Part shown: in pieces, positions 49,666 to 61,922 of the stretch
How positions within the stretch are numbered: position 1 is the stretch's first letter
Layout of the letters: every line of letters starts with the position of its first letter
DNA from: Thamnidium elegans
Taxonomy: Eukaryota > Mucoromycota > Mucoromycetes > Mucorales > Mucoraceae
Direction of reading: 5' to 3'
Assembly: GCA_025201345.1 (NCBI GenBank)
Contig: JAIXMG010000037.1
Span: 124,001 to 188,000, forward strand
DNA: 64,000 bases
Made by a program: the position numbers and the translations under genes
The notes under the pieces: model-generated
The model's database searches: none
What the model was told of the DNA's origin: nothing
The model's input: the letters and a program-made list of their open reading frames with translations, nothing else

Positions 49666-50178
49666 ATGAGACACGCTTTATTATGTGATGAATTAGACGA
49701 TATTATTCGTTCATACGACTATGGAATTGTACCTGGATCGGCCACAGTATTCGTAAAAGATGAAGTGAACAATATGGGAAGATTAGACTTGACATTATTA
49801 GAGGGTGTTATGATAGTTGTTGAGGTATCAGAAAAGGGCTACAAGGTATTTTTTTTTTCTTTTTTTTTGTGAAAAAAAAACCTGAGTTCTAAAAAAAAGT
49901 TATAGGTTGCTTCGTGTTCTCCACTTTCAAATGCTACTGTAGCTATTACAACATCGAAAACTGTACAAAGAAATTTGGAAATAATGTTTGATACAATGGA
50001 TAATTTACTTATGGCTGTATCTCCCATATTTTGCCAAAGATTTCAGCAAGCGCTTTATGATAAATTAGAAAGTGTACACAAAACAAATATACCTTCATCG
50101 ACACAAGAACCTACATTGGATTTAGATCAAACAATATCACAACAAGTATTGGAAGAACTTCAGAATTGGATGCATTAA
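49666..50178 (+). CDS. GSKIP-domain protein (GSK3-interacting protein-like)
   Basis: Exons 49666-49845 and 49906-50178 give 150 aa. The fold follows the small GSKIP protein: an N-terminal helix (HALLCDELDDIIRSY), a strand pair with TLLEGVMIVVEVSEKGYKVA that corresponds to the T-x-E-x(n)-L-T-x-x-G-x-x-V block, and a C-terminal helix LLMAVSPIFCQRFQQALYDK. This last helix aligns with the GSK3-binding helix of human GSKIP (LSPAYREAFGNALLQRL). The C-terminal 30 residues are polar and unique. It presumably acts in the cytosol as a kinase-binding adaptor. Whether the GSK3 interaction is kept in this fungus is inference. It is convergent with the amino-acid transporter, with 158 bp between stop codons. 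Confidence 0.75.
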
Positions 50179-50336
50179 ACATTTTACATTAAATAAGCTT
50201 TTTTAATATTTTTTTTTTTTTTGTTTTGTTACAAGTACAAGTATATATTGTATAAATACTTTTATATTGAGTACATGTTTACATGTAAAAAATAAATGAA
50301 AAAACGGGATGAACAGAGGAGGGGAATAATTTAAAT

Positions 50337-52262
50337 CTAGAGAAAACTCCATAAAGTACCAGTAAAAGCCATGGAAGAAGCAATCACAATTAACGTACAA
50401 TCCAAAACTTTACTTTTATACGACATAGAGTCACTAAACAAGCACATATGACATACGAGAGGGAAAATACCAGAAATCATAAATGAAAAGAAAGCACCCA
50501 AAAGAGACATAATCTTGTCAAATCCAGGAATAATAAAAGCTAGTACAACAACGAACGCACTTACACAAATTTTACCAAATGCGGTTAATAAAGGTTCACG
50601 CCATTCGCCTTTCTCACACCATTCTTCGAGATGTGTTCCTCTTAATAGCCAAATGTGCCAACTTAAATTTACAGGGTTTAATGTTAATCCATACTTTGCG
50701 ACTGGGTTTACTGCAATTAACCAAACTGCGAGACGATTTAAAGTTTGGTTGTATTCGGGAATTGAAATGATATTTTGAGTAATCTAAAAAATTATTAAGT
50801 ATAAATTTATAAGCAAGTGGTATAATACTTTACTTCTTGCATTGTATCAGATCCAAACATTAAGTATCCGCATGCGGCTACCCCGAAATAAACAACTGTT
50901 GTCGCTAAATAAGTCCAGTTTACCATTCTGGTATATAACTTTGGATTATCCATATCACGGTATACAGTAGGGAATACAGCATGACCAGCAAATCCAGCCA
51001 TAATCAAACCAAAACTAAGAGGTACTGTTGACCAATTTGAAGGCCAGATTTCGGTTTCCTAAAAGAAATGGCTCGATTATTTTTATTTTTAATACATGTA
51101 CAGTTATTTACTTACAGCTGGCTCAATCAAGCTACCGGGTGCCTCCTTTTTATTTACGCCGTCTACAATAATAACGATGATAATACTAAATGCACTAAAG
51201 ATACCGAGTAAGCTTGTATAAGAGAGATGTCGTACAGGTAAAAATAACATGGGCGTCAAGATAATAAATGAAAAAACACGAATTTCCACTACTGTATAAC
51301 CTGGAAATAAAGAATCGATACCATCACCTAATAACACAACAAGCGCAACACTATACATATAATAGTCAATATATGTACATGTATATATATACATATATGT
51401 ATATATTACCTGCTGGTAAGCAATTCTGTAATAAATAATGCTGTAACCCAAATGCGTCCTTTTAAACCAAAAGCTAAAGCACCCATATCACCATATGTTC
51501 TGGAATCAGGATCTATATCTAAACACTTTTGTAACAGTTTGGCAGTATAGTTGGTTAAACCACAACAAAACACAAATACGGATACACCAATTGCCCAACC
51601 GGCACACTATAAAAATAAAAGGATTGAGGAAAAAGAAATATAAACATAATTGTATAATTTTTTTCTTACCTTAAAACCAAGTGGTAATGCTAAAATACCA
51701 ATACCAATCAAAATATTAATCGAATTAAAGATAGATTGCGTAAATGAAGACTTTTCAGTAGCAACTGGGTGTGGTTCATATCGATAATCTTCAGCTACGG
51801 TACCGATACTTCTGACAGATAAAACTTTATCCAAATGAGAAAATAACAAGGACGAATGTTCGTTTAGGTTACTGCCACTGGGTCCTGATTCAATACGACT
51901 TAAGCGTGACACAGACGTTTTTGATGGAATCCTTGAAACGTAACCTGAAGAAATAGCAGAGTACTTGTCTTCTTCTTCATCCAACTATATAAATGTAAAA
52001 TCAGTGGCCACGAAAAAAAAATCCTGTTTAGTATACTTACAAATTGGGCATTCGGTACAGCTAAATTTTCTGCCATAAACATCATGGATGTACGAGAATA
52101 GGATCCAACAAATGAACCCAGTCTTTCGGAAAAGGAACTCATGGTACGTTCAATAGGTATATGCTCATCATAAGGATGATCAGGTGAAAGTTGAGAGGGA
52201 TGGAGATTACGGATCCGAGGTACATTACTTTCTTCCGTCCTACCATTGCTAGGAATATCCAT
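50337..52262 (-). CDS. AVT-type vacuolar amino-acid transporter (AAAP family)
   Basis: Exons 52262-52041, 51984-51670, 51606-51410, 51350-51116, 51058-50834 and 50783-50337 give 546 aa. A hydrophilic N-terminal region of about 150 residues (Ser-rich, HSSLL and GSFVGSYSRTSMMF words) precedes roughly eleven membrane segments, starting with SIFNSINILIGIGILALPLG, the conserved first helix of the family. Other markers are CAGWAIGVSVFVFCCGLTNY, GFAGHAVFPTVYRDM and GYLMFGSD. The architecture matches yeast Avt1-like vacuolar transporters that exchange neutral amino acids for protons. The final helix ends in FTGTLWSFL just before the stop. The substrate is unknown. A 30-base poly-T tract (52337-52366) lies upstream of the start. 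Confidence 0.92.
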
Positions 52263-52333
52263 TTTAGTTAAAGAAAAAAAAGTGTTGGAAATAAAAAGAA
52301 AGAGGTAAATGAGGGAACAATAGCTGTTTTTAT

Positions 52334-52366
<33 letters not shown>

Positions 52367-54110
52367 CGGTCCTTCATTTGAGCTGGCACTTGTGCCAAAA
52401 AGTCTGAGATTTATTTGTTGTTCAATAACCCTAATAAAGTTAAAAACAACTTTTTGAGAATGAAACGAGTATCCATGGCTACTTATATAGTAGAGGCAAA
52501 TACTTTTTTTTCTTTTTTTTTATTCACTCATTTTGGAGTACAAATCTGCAGTTCAAAATGTGATTCTAAAAAAGGGTTATTTGGCTAATCAAAAGAAAAT
52601 ACTAAATCGAAAAGGCTTCGTTTACTATTCAGTTTCCCCTTCTCTTGTACAACTGTCGTCACTCCCAGTTTATTACGTATATAGAAAAAATATTATCTTA
52701 TCATTTTTAAAAAAAAATAGATTGTGTAATATATTTATCTAAACAGATGTAAAAAAGGACAATTTAAAGTTGCCCGATAGATCCAAGCCCAAAGTTTATG
52801 TCACACACGCAGTATATCATGATTTCATCCGTTTTGTTTGTATAAAGCAGATCTAAACAATGCAGCAAGAAAAATTGGGCCGGAAAGCCCGTAAAAATAT
52901 ATTAGGGGAAAAAAGACCGTACTATATTCAAATATTAAATTTCTTCTATTTTCTTCTATTCAAGATATTTTGTGCAATATCTCTTTTTTTTCTTTTTTTA
53001 AAGAGGATTAAGTATTTTATGAATCTTCTCGAAATGGAAAAAATGTTCCTCAATCAATAGGCAGTAACGAGTTCAAAGAAAAACGTTCTAGGTTCATTTG
53101 AAATTATTGTTTAGATTGAAACGTATTTTTTTAAAAAAAATCCCCTTTTTTTTTGACAGCATTCATTGAGCAAAAATATGGAATCACAAAATACTGAAAC
53201 GAATTGGCATGGATATACAGGGTTATAATAACTGCTGACGATTTGAATAAGGGTTACGCGAAATAAATGTCCGATGGTATATCAATTTGAAATTTATACT
53301 ATCTAAATATAATCTTACGTAGCTTGAAACTCTGTAAAAAGCCTATTATTTACATTTATTTTTATAGAATTTGTCTACCGAAGCTGTTTCCGGAGTGGAT
53401 GATGTTGTTTGTTTGGTATGGTGTAATATAACAATTATCTGGAAAATTCGCTCATGCTAATATCAATTTTAAACAACTGTTAAGAGCTATTTTTTTTACA
53501 CGCATCGTAAGCCCTAGTATTAAAAACTAGTTGACGTTTACACGTAAGTTTATATTTTAGAATATTTGATTTTAAAAATAAACTTTCTTTCCCTTTTCTG
53601 AAACTTTTATATTTTCTATTTTGTGAAGCTTTAGTTTTACGCTATTCTAGTTTTTAGACACATGTAACTTTTAGAGGTAATAACAGACTCAGTCTATAAC
53701 TTTGTTACAACCCCATATTACTACTACTAGATCAGTTTATTTCATTATTTATTTATATAAGACAGATATCTATAGCCCCCATTTTATCTATATCCGCTCC
53801 ACTTCTAATCCCGATCTCAGCCTAACACTACAATAGTACTTAAGTTAGCAATGCATATGTGAAACTATAACAACGAAATAAAGAAAGAAGCTGTCAACTA
53901 AATTAAATTCTTATTTCTGTATACACATATAAAAAAAACTCTATGCAGTTTGTACAATTTGATAAAAAATAGTAATTGAGTTAAATACCCAATCACTTTT
54001 CTATTATTCTTTTTCTTGCATTATTTTCAAATTCTCAAACATTGATACTCCGTAAGCACAAGGAAAAAAAAATCTTTCTTTTCTTTTACCTATTACGTTT
54101 TTTTTTACAA
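52263..54110. other. Divergent promoter region, no gene supported
   Basis: This lies between the divergently transcribed transporter and deubiquitinase genes. Open frames at 52533-52742 and 52860-53060 are short and low in complexity. No repeat family is shared with the rest of the window as far as I can see. Confidence 0.5.
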
Positions 54111-57100
54111 ATGGTTGTAACTAAAAATATAGAAGTTGATTCAGACTTACCTATTAATGAAACTTCTCCCGAGACAGAAACTAACTTGGCTTCACTAGAC
54201 ATTAACAAACCCAATATTAATGACCGTAAAATACTTCTCCCCCCCCCCTTTTTTTATATAAAGCTTACTAAATTATCTTTCATAGAGGAAGCAATGTTGA
54301 AAGTAATCTTACCTGAAAATAGTGAATTTGAAACAGATAGCGTTGGCTCTTTTCATTGGAATATTCAAGACTGGAAATCTTTAGAAACAAAAACTCATAG
54401 TCCTGTTTTTCATGTCAATGGATACCCTTGGTAATTACACTACGATTTGTTTTTTTTAAAAAAAAATAATTCTTATACTTTTTTATTATTATTCAGGCGT
54501 ATTTTATTATTCCCAAAGGGAAACAATCAAAAAAAAGCTACGTCTGTGTACCTCGAAATCGCCAATCCTAAAGAAAATGGTTTACCTGAGGGATGGCATA
54601 TTTGTGCTCAATTCGCTCTTGCGATTTCTAATCCCGAAGATCCTACGAGTTATTATTCCAATAGTACGTCTTTCAACCTCTTATATAAATATTTATTCTA
54701 AAACGTTTTTTTTTTTGTTAGGTGCTAACCATCGTTTTTCATCTGATGAGATTGATTGGGGTTTTACGCGTTTTTATGATGTAGACGATTTAAGTCAAGT
54801 CTCCGCTACAGATCGCGGACCATTTTTAGTAAACAATCAAACGACTATTTCAGTTTTTATTCGTACTATTAAAGATGAAACTGGAGTCCTTTGGCATAAC
54901 TTTGTTAATTATGACTCTCGTAAAGAAACTGGATATGTCGGTATAAAGAATCAAGGTGCAACATGTTATATGAATTCTTTGCTACAATCTCTTTATTGTA
55001 CCAATCAATTTAGAAAAGCCGTTTATGAAATACCAACTGAAGGTGATGAACCAACGAAAAGTGTAGCGTTGGCTTTGCAACGTTGCTTCTATCAATTACA
55101 GTATGCTTCGGCTCCTATTGGTACCACAGAACTTACACATTCGTTTGGGTGGAATACTTTGGATGCGTTCATGCAACATGACGTACAAGAGTTCAATCGT
55201 GTTTTACAAGATAATTTGGAGGAAAAAATGAAAGGAACTCCAGCTGATGGTGCTATCTCTAAACTTTTTGAGGGAAAGATGAAGAGTTACATTGTATGTA
55301 TTAATGTTGATTTTGAATCTTCAAGAGTAGAAGATTATTATGATATTCAATTAAATGTTAAAGGCTGTAAAAACTTAATTGATTCGTTTGATAATTATAT
55401 TACCGTTGAAACTTTGGAAGGTGATAATAAGTACATGGCTGAAGGACATGGTCTTCAAGATGCTAAAAAAGGTGTTATATTCGAAAGCTTTCCTCCTGTC
55501 TTACATTTACAATTGAAGCGTTTTGAATATGATTTTATGAGAGATACTATGGTCAAGGTAATATATATATATATATATATATATTCAAAAAGGCAAATTA
55601 CCTTACTATTTTATTAGATTAATGATAGACACGAATTTCCAGCTGAAATCAATTTAGACAAGTATTGCTCAACTGTAGATGAAGATGGTCCATATGACTA
55701 TGAGCTTCACGGGTAAACAGACATACGGACATAAATAGTAATAATAGAATACCATTTTATTTACTGGTTTTTTTTTTTTTTTTTTTTGGTGTATATAAAT
55801 AGTGTGCTTGTTCATAGTGGTGATATCACGGGCGGACATTACTTTGCATTGATCCGACCAGAAGCCAACGATAAGTGGTTCCGTTTCGATGATGATCGAG
55901 TGACACCAGTTTCCAAAAAGGAAGTATTTGAAGAGAACTATGGAGATGAACCTCACCGCGATGGTAAGGATACTAGTATATCACCCGCCTTCTTGAACGG
56001 TACTAGCCGAGTAAACAGTGTGCGTATGATGAAAAGATTTACCAATGCCTATATGTTGGTCTATATTAGAAAGAGTAAATTGAATGAAATCTTGGGTCCT
56101 GTACAAGAATCAGATATCCCTCAACATTTGAAACGTAGATTGGATGATGAAAAGGCGACACTTGAAAAACGTAAAAAGGATCGTTTGGATATGCAGTTAA
56201 ATGTTAAAGTTGCAGTAGTTACAGATAATACTTTTAAGGATTATCAAGGCTTTAATTTGGCTGTGTTTGATGATCGTTATTTGGAAGCATCGGCTGGTGT
56301 TGATATCTTTAAGGCTTTGAAAACCGAAAAAATCAGTACGTTTAAACAACAATTGATGGATTATTATAAATTGGAACCCGAAAGGTTTAGATTATGGAGT
56401 ATTCTCTATCGTCAGAACAAAACGGTTCGTGTAGATCAACCATTAACCTCAGCTGAGGAAAGATTAACGGTCGAAAAGATGAGAGAAACAACTTGTGTTA
56501 GTTCGCAAAGCAATGGATTTACTAAATTATATTTAGAAATTGCAGAAAACGATAAACCATTACCTGTATTGAAAAATGATCAAATGTTAATTTTTATAAA
56601 ATATTTTGATATTCATCAACAAAAGTTAAAAGGTCTTGGTCATCTGTTTGTTTCTCTCAATGACAAAATTGGAAGTATCCTGTCTACATTAGCTGAAAGA
56701 GCTGGTTTAACTAAGAGTACATCGATTCAATTGTTTGAAGAAGTAAAACCTACTGGTATTGATCAATTAAAGAGTGATTTGACTTTCCGTAGAGCAGAGA
56801 TTCAACATGGTGACATTGTTTGCTTTCAACAAACTCTTTCCCAAAGAGAAATAGATGAGTTTATAAAATCTGGAAGAATTGCAACTGTACCTGATTTTTA
56901 TAATTCGTTATATAACTTGACTTGTATTTTATTTCAACCTACACTTTACAGTAAAAACAACAATAAACAAGACGTCAAGATTGTTTTGGATAGAACTTCA
57001 AGTTATGCAGTTGTGGCTAATAAACTTGCAGCTCAAATTGGTGTCTCGGCTGGCAAACTCCGTCTTTTGCCTTCTCATCCCGTCACAAATCAACCCCGCG

Positions 57101-57994
57101 AGATTGTTAATTATAAGCCTACTACTCGTTTGGAAGAAATTATTCCTAATTTACCCAAACCTAATGAATATGCTCAATTTGTTAGCTTTGAGAATGTTAA
57201 TACGCCCATCATGTATTATGAAGTTATGGATGTTGATGTAGCTGATTTGGAGTCAAAACGTTCGATTGAGGTTAATATTATTGGTCCTACTTTACGTAAA
57301 GAAACAAAGGTCACTACATTGGTTCCGAGAGCTGGTTCTGTACGTCAACTTTTAGATCAGGTCATTACAAAAGGAAAGATGGAAATTAAAGATGTTAGCA
57401 AAATTCGATTGTTTGAGGCTTTGGATGGTAAAGTAACTAAGGAGTTTTCTCTTGATCAAACAGTAGATAATGTAGCTTGTGAAAAGAATTCTATTGTATA
57501 TGCCGAGGTAAAAAAAAAAAAAAAAAAAAAAAAATTGCTTATTCATTTTTTTTATATGTAGCCTATTCCCAAAGATGAATTAGAAATGGATCAAGATAAT
57601 GATCGCTTAATTCAAGTAGTTCATTACCATAACAACCCTACTGAATTCCACGGTATCCCTTTTCGATTTGTAGCTATCAAGGTACGTTGTACGATATTAT
57701 TTATATATTAGAAACTAATATTATATACTTTAGGGTGAACCATTTGAAGAAACAAAAAAGAGATTACAAAAGAGAACTGGATTAGGTGATATGGATTGGA
57801 AAAAGGTTAAATTTACCGTTCTTAGAAACTTGAATGCTCCCGAACCTCAATTAACAGCTATCGATCCATCCAGCTTCGAATTAAGAAAGGCTCGTCTTCA
57901 AGAAGAAGATGCTCTTGGGTTAGACCATATAGATAAATCGTCTAAGGGTCGTTTTAGTAGTGTTTTTGAAAAGGGGATCTTTATCAGAGGCTAA
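54111..57994 (+). CDS. USP7/Ubp15-type ubiquitin carboxyl-terminal hydrolase
   Basis: Exons 54111-54225, 54286-54430, 54497-54663, 54722-55557, 55618-55712, 55803-57507, 57562-57681 and 57734-57994 give 1147 aa, close to human USP7 (1102). The MATH/TRAF-like domain covers about 45-185 (FHWNIQDW, WRILLFPKGN, WHICAQFALAISNPED, DWGFTRFYDVDDL). The USP catalytic domain covers about 200-520, with the Cys box NQGATCYMNSLLQSLY (Cys224) and the His box HSGDITGGHYFALIRP (His465), then tandem UBL-like domains to the C terminus. The start ATG at 54111 is preferred over one at 54042 because the upstream frame is homopolymeric. The first intron (54226-54285, 60 nt) is stop-free and in frame, but it has a canonical TACTAA branch site, and removing it yields NDQEAMLKVILPE, as expected for the family. 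The last residues (RGRFSS...FIRG) are as in Ubp15-like proteins. Confidence 0.95.
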
Positions 57995-59428
57995 AAAATG
58001 ATTTACCATTATTTATTGCTATAAATTAAAAAATAAACCTCTTTTAAAAGTTTTAAAAACAAATTATACCAATTAATGATGGATTACTTTTCTTTAGCAA
58101 AAGATTACACGGTTTTTTTTAAACAAAAAAGAGAAAACTATTTCACTGGCGACCGTAATGCAAATCCTGATCGAACTCTAGTTTATAATAGGATTTTCTT
58201 TCTTTTTGAAAGTCGACTTACATGCTTTTAGTTTAGACATCAACCGTAAACGCTTACATATCGTACAACGTCAAGTTAAGTATTCTAATATCTTACCGGT
58301 ATAACATATTTTAGTTACTACCGTTAATTATTCCTTTATTTATCATAGTGTATAGACCGAGGAACTCTAACAGTCAAAAATATGCGAACATCTTCTTACA
58401 TGGCAATATATACACTTTTAGCTATGATACTACACCGTATAACTAATTATACCTCAATTATAGCCATACCTTTGCTGTACACTATGAAGTAATGCGTTTC
58501 ACTGATAATTTCGGCGGTTAATCGCTGAAGAACCATCAATGGAATTGCCTGAAGCATCCTTATATGGGGTTTTTTTTCTCTTTTTAGCATTGTTTGTACC
58601 TTTTTTTTTTAATATTTAACGCCCCGCAACGCTAACCCATATTTGGGTGTGGTGTGTAGGTGACGGATAATGTCGCATTGGGTAGTTGAAAGCGTTTTTT
58701 TTTTTTTTAAAAAAAAAAAAGAGAGATACAAGCTGAGATAATGAGCCTCTTATATTCATCACCTGTTGGTTTTTTACTATCTTGGAATAATGACGAATGG
58801 CTCACTGTTATAACTAATAATTGTAGTTACTAAAAGTCTATTGTAGCACTTTGGTCTCCCTAATACAGTGTCTGGATAAGGTAGTCCGGGTGTACAGTAG
58901 TTTCAGAGCTCCATAATACATGCGTCTGCACAACCCAAAATAGTCATGTGTACTGCATCACCAAAACCTTGGTAGTAAACAAATTCCCTTTACAAGTGAG
59001 AACCCTTTTTTTAAATCGGATACTGAATTCATTAACTGAATCATGTGATTGGTAACGATAAATGAAAAAAAAGGCTATTTTTTTTCTTCTTCTTCTTTAC
59101 TTTTTTTAACATTTAAAAAAACTTTTTCTTTCTTTTTGTACCGTTTCATTCTAAAACGGTCCCCCCCACCTTTCATTAAGAACAAACAATAAATTCTTAT
59201 ATATTTAAGAATAATATAACCTTCAACGTCGTCATCGTCATCGTCATCGTCATCTTCATCCTCATCCTCATCTCGACCTTTTTTTTTTTAATTTTTTTCA
59301 ACAAAAAAATATATTTTATATATAACACCAAACAAATTTATTTCAACTAAAGGTAATTGAAAGAGTAGGATGTAATTGATTTATGATTATAACAATAATA
59401 TATAGTTCAATCAAAAAAAGTAACAACA
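57995..59428. other. Intergenic, promoter of CYRI-like gene
   Basis: No gene is supported. The stretch ends with a C-run (59161-59168), a (GTCATC/CTCATC)n tract at about 59226-59275, and poly-T, a pyrimidine-rich arrangement common before fungal start sites. Confidence 0.5.
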
Positions 59429-59833
59429 ATGGGACAATTAATTTCTGGCTTAAATCTCCGTCCTGGTGATGCTCTTGTACCTGAACTGGGTTTCGATCTT
59501 GAAAGTAAGGTTTTATTTATTTCTTTAAAAAGTTAAAAGGCTAATTATAGTTTATAGATGCAACACCTTCTAGTGACGAACTTCAATTATATAATAAACT
59601 TGCTTCAATGTTAGTAAAGCCCGGTCCTGCTTTATTACACCTCTTGAGAAGTTATGTTCCTGCTTCTGAACAAATCCGTGATGCAATTGCTAAACCAACT
59701 CCTGAAAATGAATCAAGGGCTTGGGAAGCTGTTTCTCCTACCGTAGATATATTACGTGATATTTATGATTACTCTGTTGACCTTAGTAAGTTATATATTG
59801 TATATAGATAATTGTACATATATATTCTAATTC

Positions 59834-59913
<80 letters not shown>

Positions 59914-60723
59914 GAGGAAGGTTTACCTAAACTTTTAAGTGTATTATGTCAAGGCGATGTTAGTAAAAATTTAGAAAAGAATCAAGGTTTAGCAAAACTA
60001 TTTGCAGAATTATTAGATTTTGTATTTGAATTTGATCACCTCAAGATGCGTAGTCCAACCCTTCAAAACGATTTTTCTTACTATAGACGTATGCTACAAA
60101 GAGGACGTTACAGTAGTAGTCATGGTCCAGAAGGTGATGCAAAATCTTCTGTTTCCGATTTAAGGAGTGCCATGATTGAAGATGATCAAGCCAATCGTAT
60201 TTCACTTTTTATTGCATATCCAACTCCTATGCTTAAATGCATTATTGATACCACTACTGAATTTGTTAATAAAAATCGATTACAAAAGAGTGTTGGAGAT
60301 TGGCTTGCAGCTTTATGGGCTACTTGTTTTAATACTGTCAGTAAAAAAAGGTAATTTATACTATAAAAAGTGTGTAAATATAAATACTAATATAATATAC
60401 TTAGAAATCAAAACCCTGATGTTTCTTCATTTTGTATGAAGGTAATGGTAGTTTCAATTATATTATATGATCATATTGATCCAAACGGTGCATTTTATAA
60501 GAATTCACCGATCAATGTAAGTTTATAGATTTATATATTGAATATTTATTAACTATTTATATAGATTAAACATTCTGTCAAAATAATTCAAACAATAACA
60601 ACACTAAATGTATCTAAAGAGTATAGTGCAACAAATCTTTTATCTGCTTTAAGATATAACTCGAAGCATTTAAATGATGATACAACTCCCAAAGGTGTCA
60701 AGAACTTAGTTTTAGCTACTTGA
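59429..60723 (+). CDS. CYRI/FAM49-like Rac1-binding protein
   Basis: Exons 59429-59504, 59558-59785, 59915-60350, 60405-60516 and 60565-60723 give 336 aa (human CYRI-B has 324). The protein belongs to the CYRIA/B Rac1-binding family (DUF1394), which competes with the Scar/WAVE complex for active Rac. It begins MGQLISGL, so Gly2 is a likely myristoylation site as in animal CYRI. Conserved blocks are AWEAVSPTVDILRDIYDYS, LAKLFAELLDFVFEFDHLKM, QNDFSYYRRMLQRGR, RISLFIAYPTPMLKCI, SFCMKVMVVSIILYDHIDP and LSALRYNSKHLNDDTT. The Arg-Arg pair needed for Rac binding in animals is present (Arg159-Arg160). Intron 2 (59786-59914) consists mostly of a TTA repeat. Membership of the family is near certain. 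Confidence 0.95.
59834..59913. repeat. (ATT)n microsatellite forming most of CYRI intron 2
   Basis: About 26 uninterrupted ATT/TTA units run from near the 5' third of the intron up to the acceptor, and the terminal TTAG itself arises from the repeat. Confidence 0.9.
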
Positions 60724-60879
60724 GACATACAAAATACATAACTAATAATTTTCGTACCACCTTTAATAATCCTCTGCTTCTATTTTTATTTGTATAATTT
60801 ACCTCTTTCTATTATCACTATTTACTATAGCTTTAATTTATATATTAAAATCTTGCATTATAAAATATTTGCATTAAAA
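60724..60879. other. 3' flank of CYRI-like gene
   Basis: A short AT-rich spacer with no feature apart from probable 3'UTR sequence. Confidence 0.5.
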
Positions 60880-61115
60880 TCCGAAAAAAAAATTTTGTGT
60901 TGCATTATATTAACATTATTGTTGTCAGTTTCATTATATTTGACCCAGAAGATGCTTAGCAGGAATATCGTATGCGGTATCTAGTTTTTTTTAGGCTTTT
61001 AACATTATCCACGATAAAAATAAAGCCCTTTGATATTCTCGTACTTGTTCATATTATTTATAAGCAATTTTATTTTGTAAGAGTCTGTGAATTTAAGTTC
61101 GAATTTCAAGCTACG

Positions 61116-61146
<31 letters not shown>

Positions 61147-61169
61147 GCTTAAATTGGCAGTGGAACGAC
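60880..61169. repeat. MITE-family repeat (copy C, inverted relative to copy B)
   Basis: cttaaattggcagtggaacgac at 61148-61169 is the exact reverse complement of 16809-16830. Further inverted matches to 16935-16990 lie at 60910-60970 (gacccagaagatgcttagcaggaat and cattattgttgtcag). The part at 61030-61098 resembles 2135-2212 of copy A. A poly-T tract (61116-61143) interrupts it. No coding capacity. Confidence 0.6.
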
Positions 61170-61792
61170 TATATCCAATCAAAGTAAAGAAAGATTTTGT
61201 TTTAAAGGCTTAGAATAATTTGTACTACTTTAACTTAGTTATTCTTTATATAAAAGAAATTTGGTAATTCCGAATCCAGCTAATTAGAAAGAACTGTATA
61301 CTAATTAAGGGTCTTCTCACAAGTAAATGAGAATATAAATACAGCAAGGGTTCTTTTTATATGCCCTTTAATTATCTACCCCTTTTTCTTTATAGATACA
61401 AACCTTAACTCTATTCCTAGGAATTTTTTATAAAGCTTTAACTCACGTATATTTCCTTGTCTAAATATCTTCAATCAGCACGAGCTAAATAGTGGTTAAC
61501 TTTCATATGTCATTATAAAAGAAAAATATTTTTACACAAATATTTCTTGTGCGTACTTATACGAAACCAGTAAACGTATATAATAAACTCAAAAGTTGAC
61601 TATCTACAAATATATATACATATATACCACGTATACAAAAAGGTCTTAATATAATTAAGCCACAAGTATTAGTTAATATATGTCTTTAAGAAAAATTAGT
61701 ATATCGCTTGGAATGTAGAGCATTTTAAAATATAATATACAATGATTTTTTTATAAAAAAGTATATTGCTTTTTTCTTTAAAACTGTAATAT
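61170..61792. other. Intergenic, promoter side of the membrane-protein gene
   Basis: AT-rich DNA with no open frame of coding quality and no repeat recognised. Confidence 0.5.
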
Positions 61793-61889
61793 ATGGTTCA
61801 ATCAAGTAATCGGTATTGTTCTTTAAACGTAAATCCTAACCGTATAGTTGCTACTCTCACTGGAATACAAGTGGTAAAAAATAAACATC

Positions 61890-61922
<33 letters not shown>

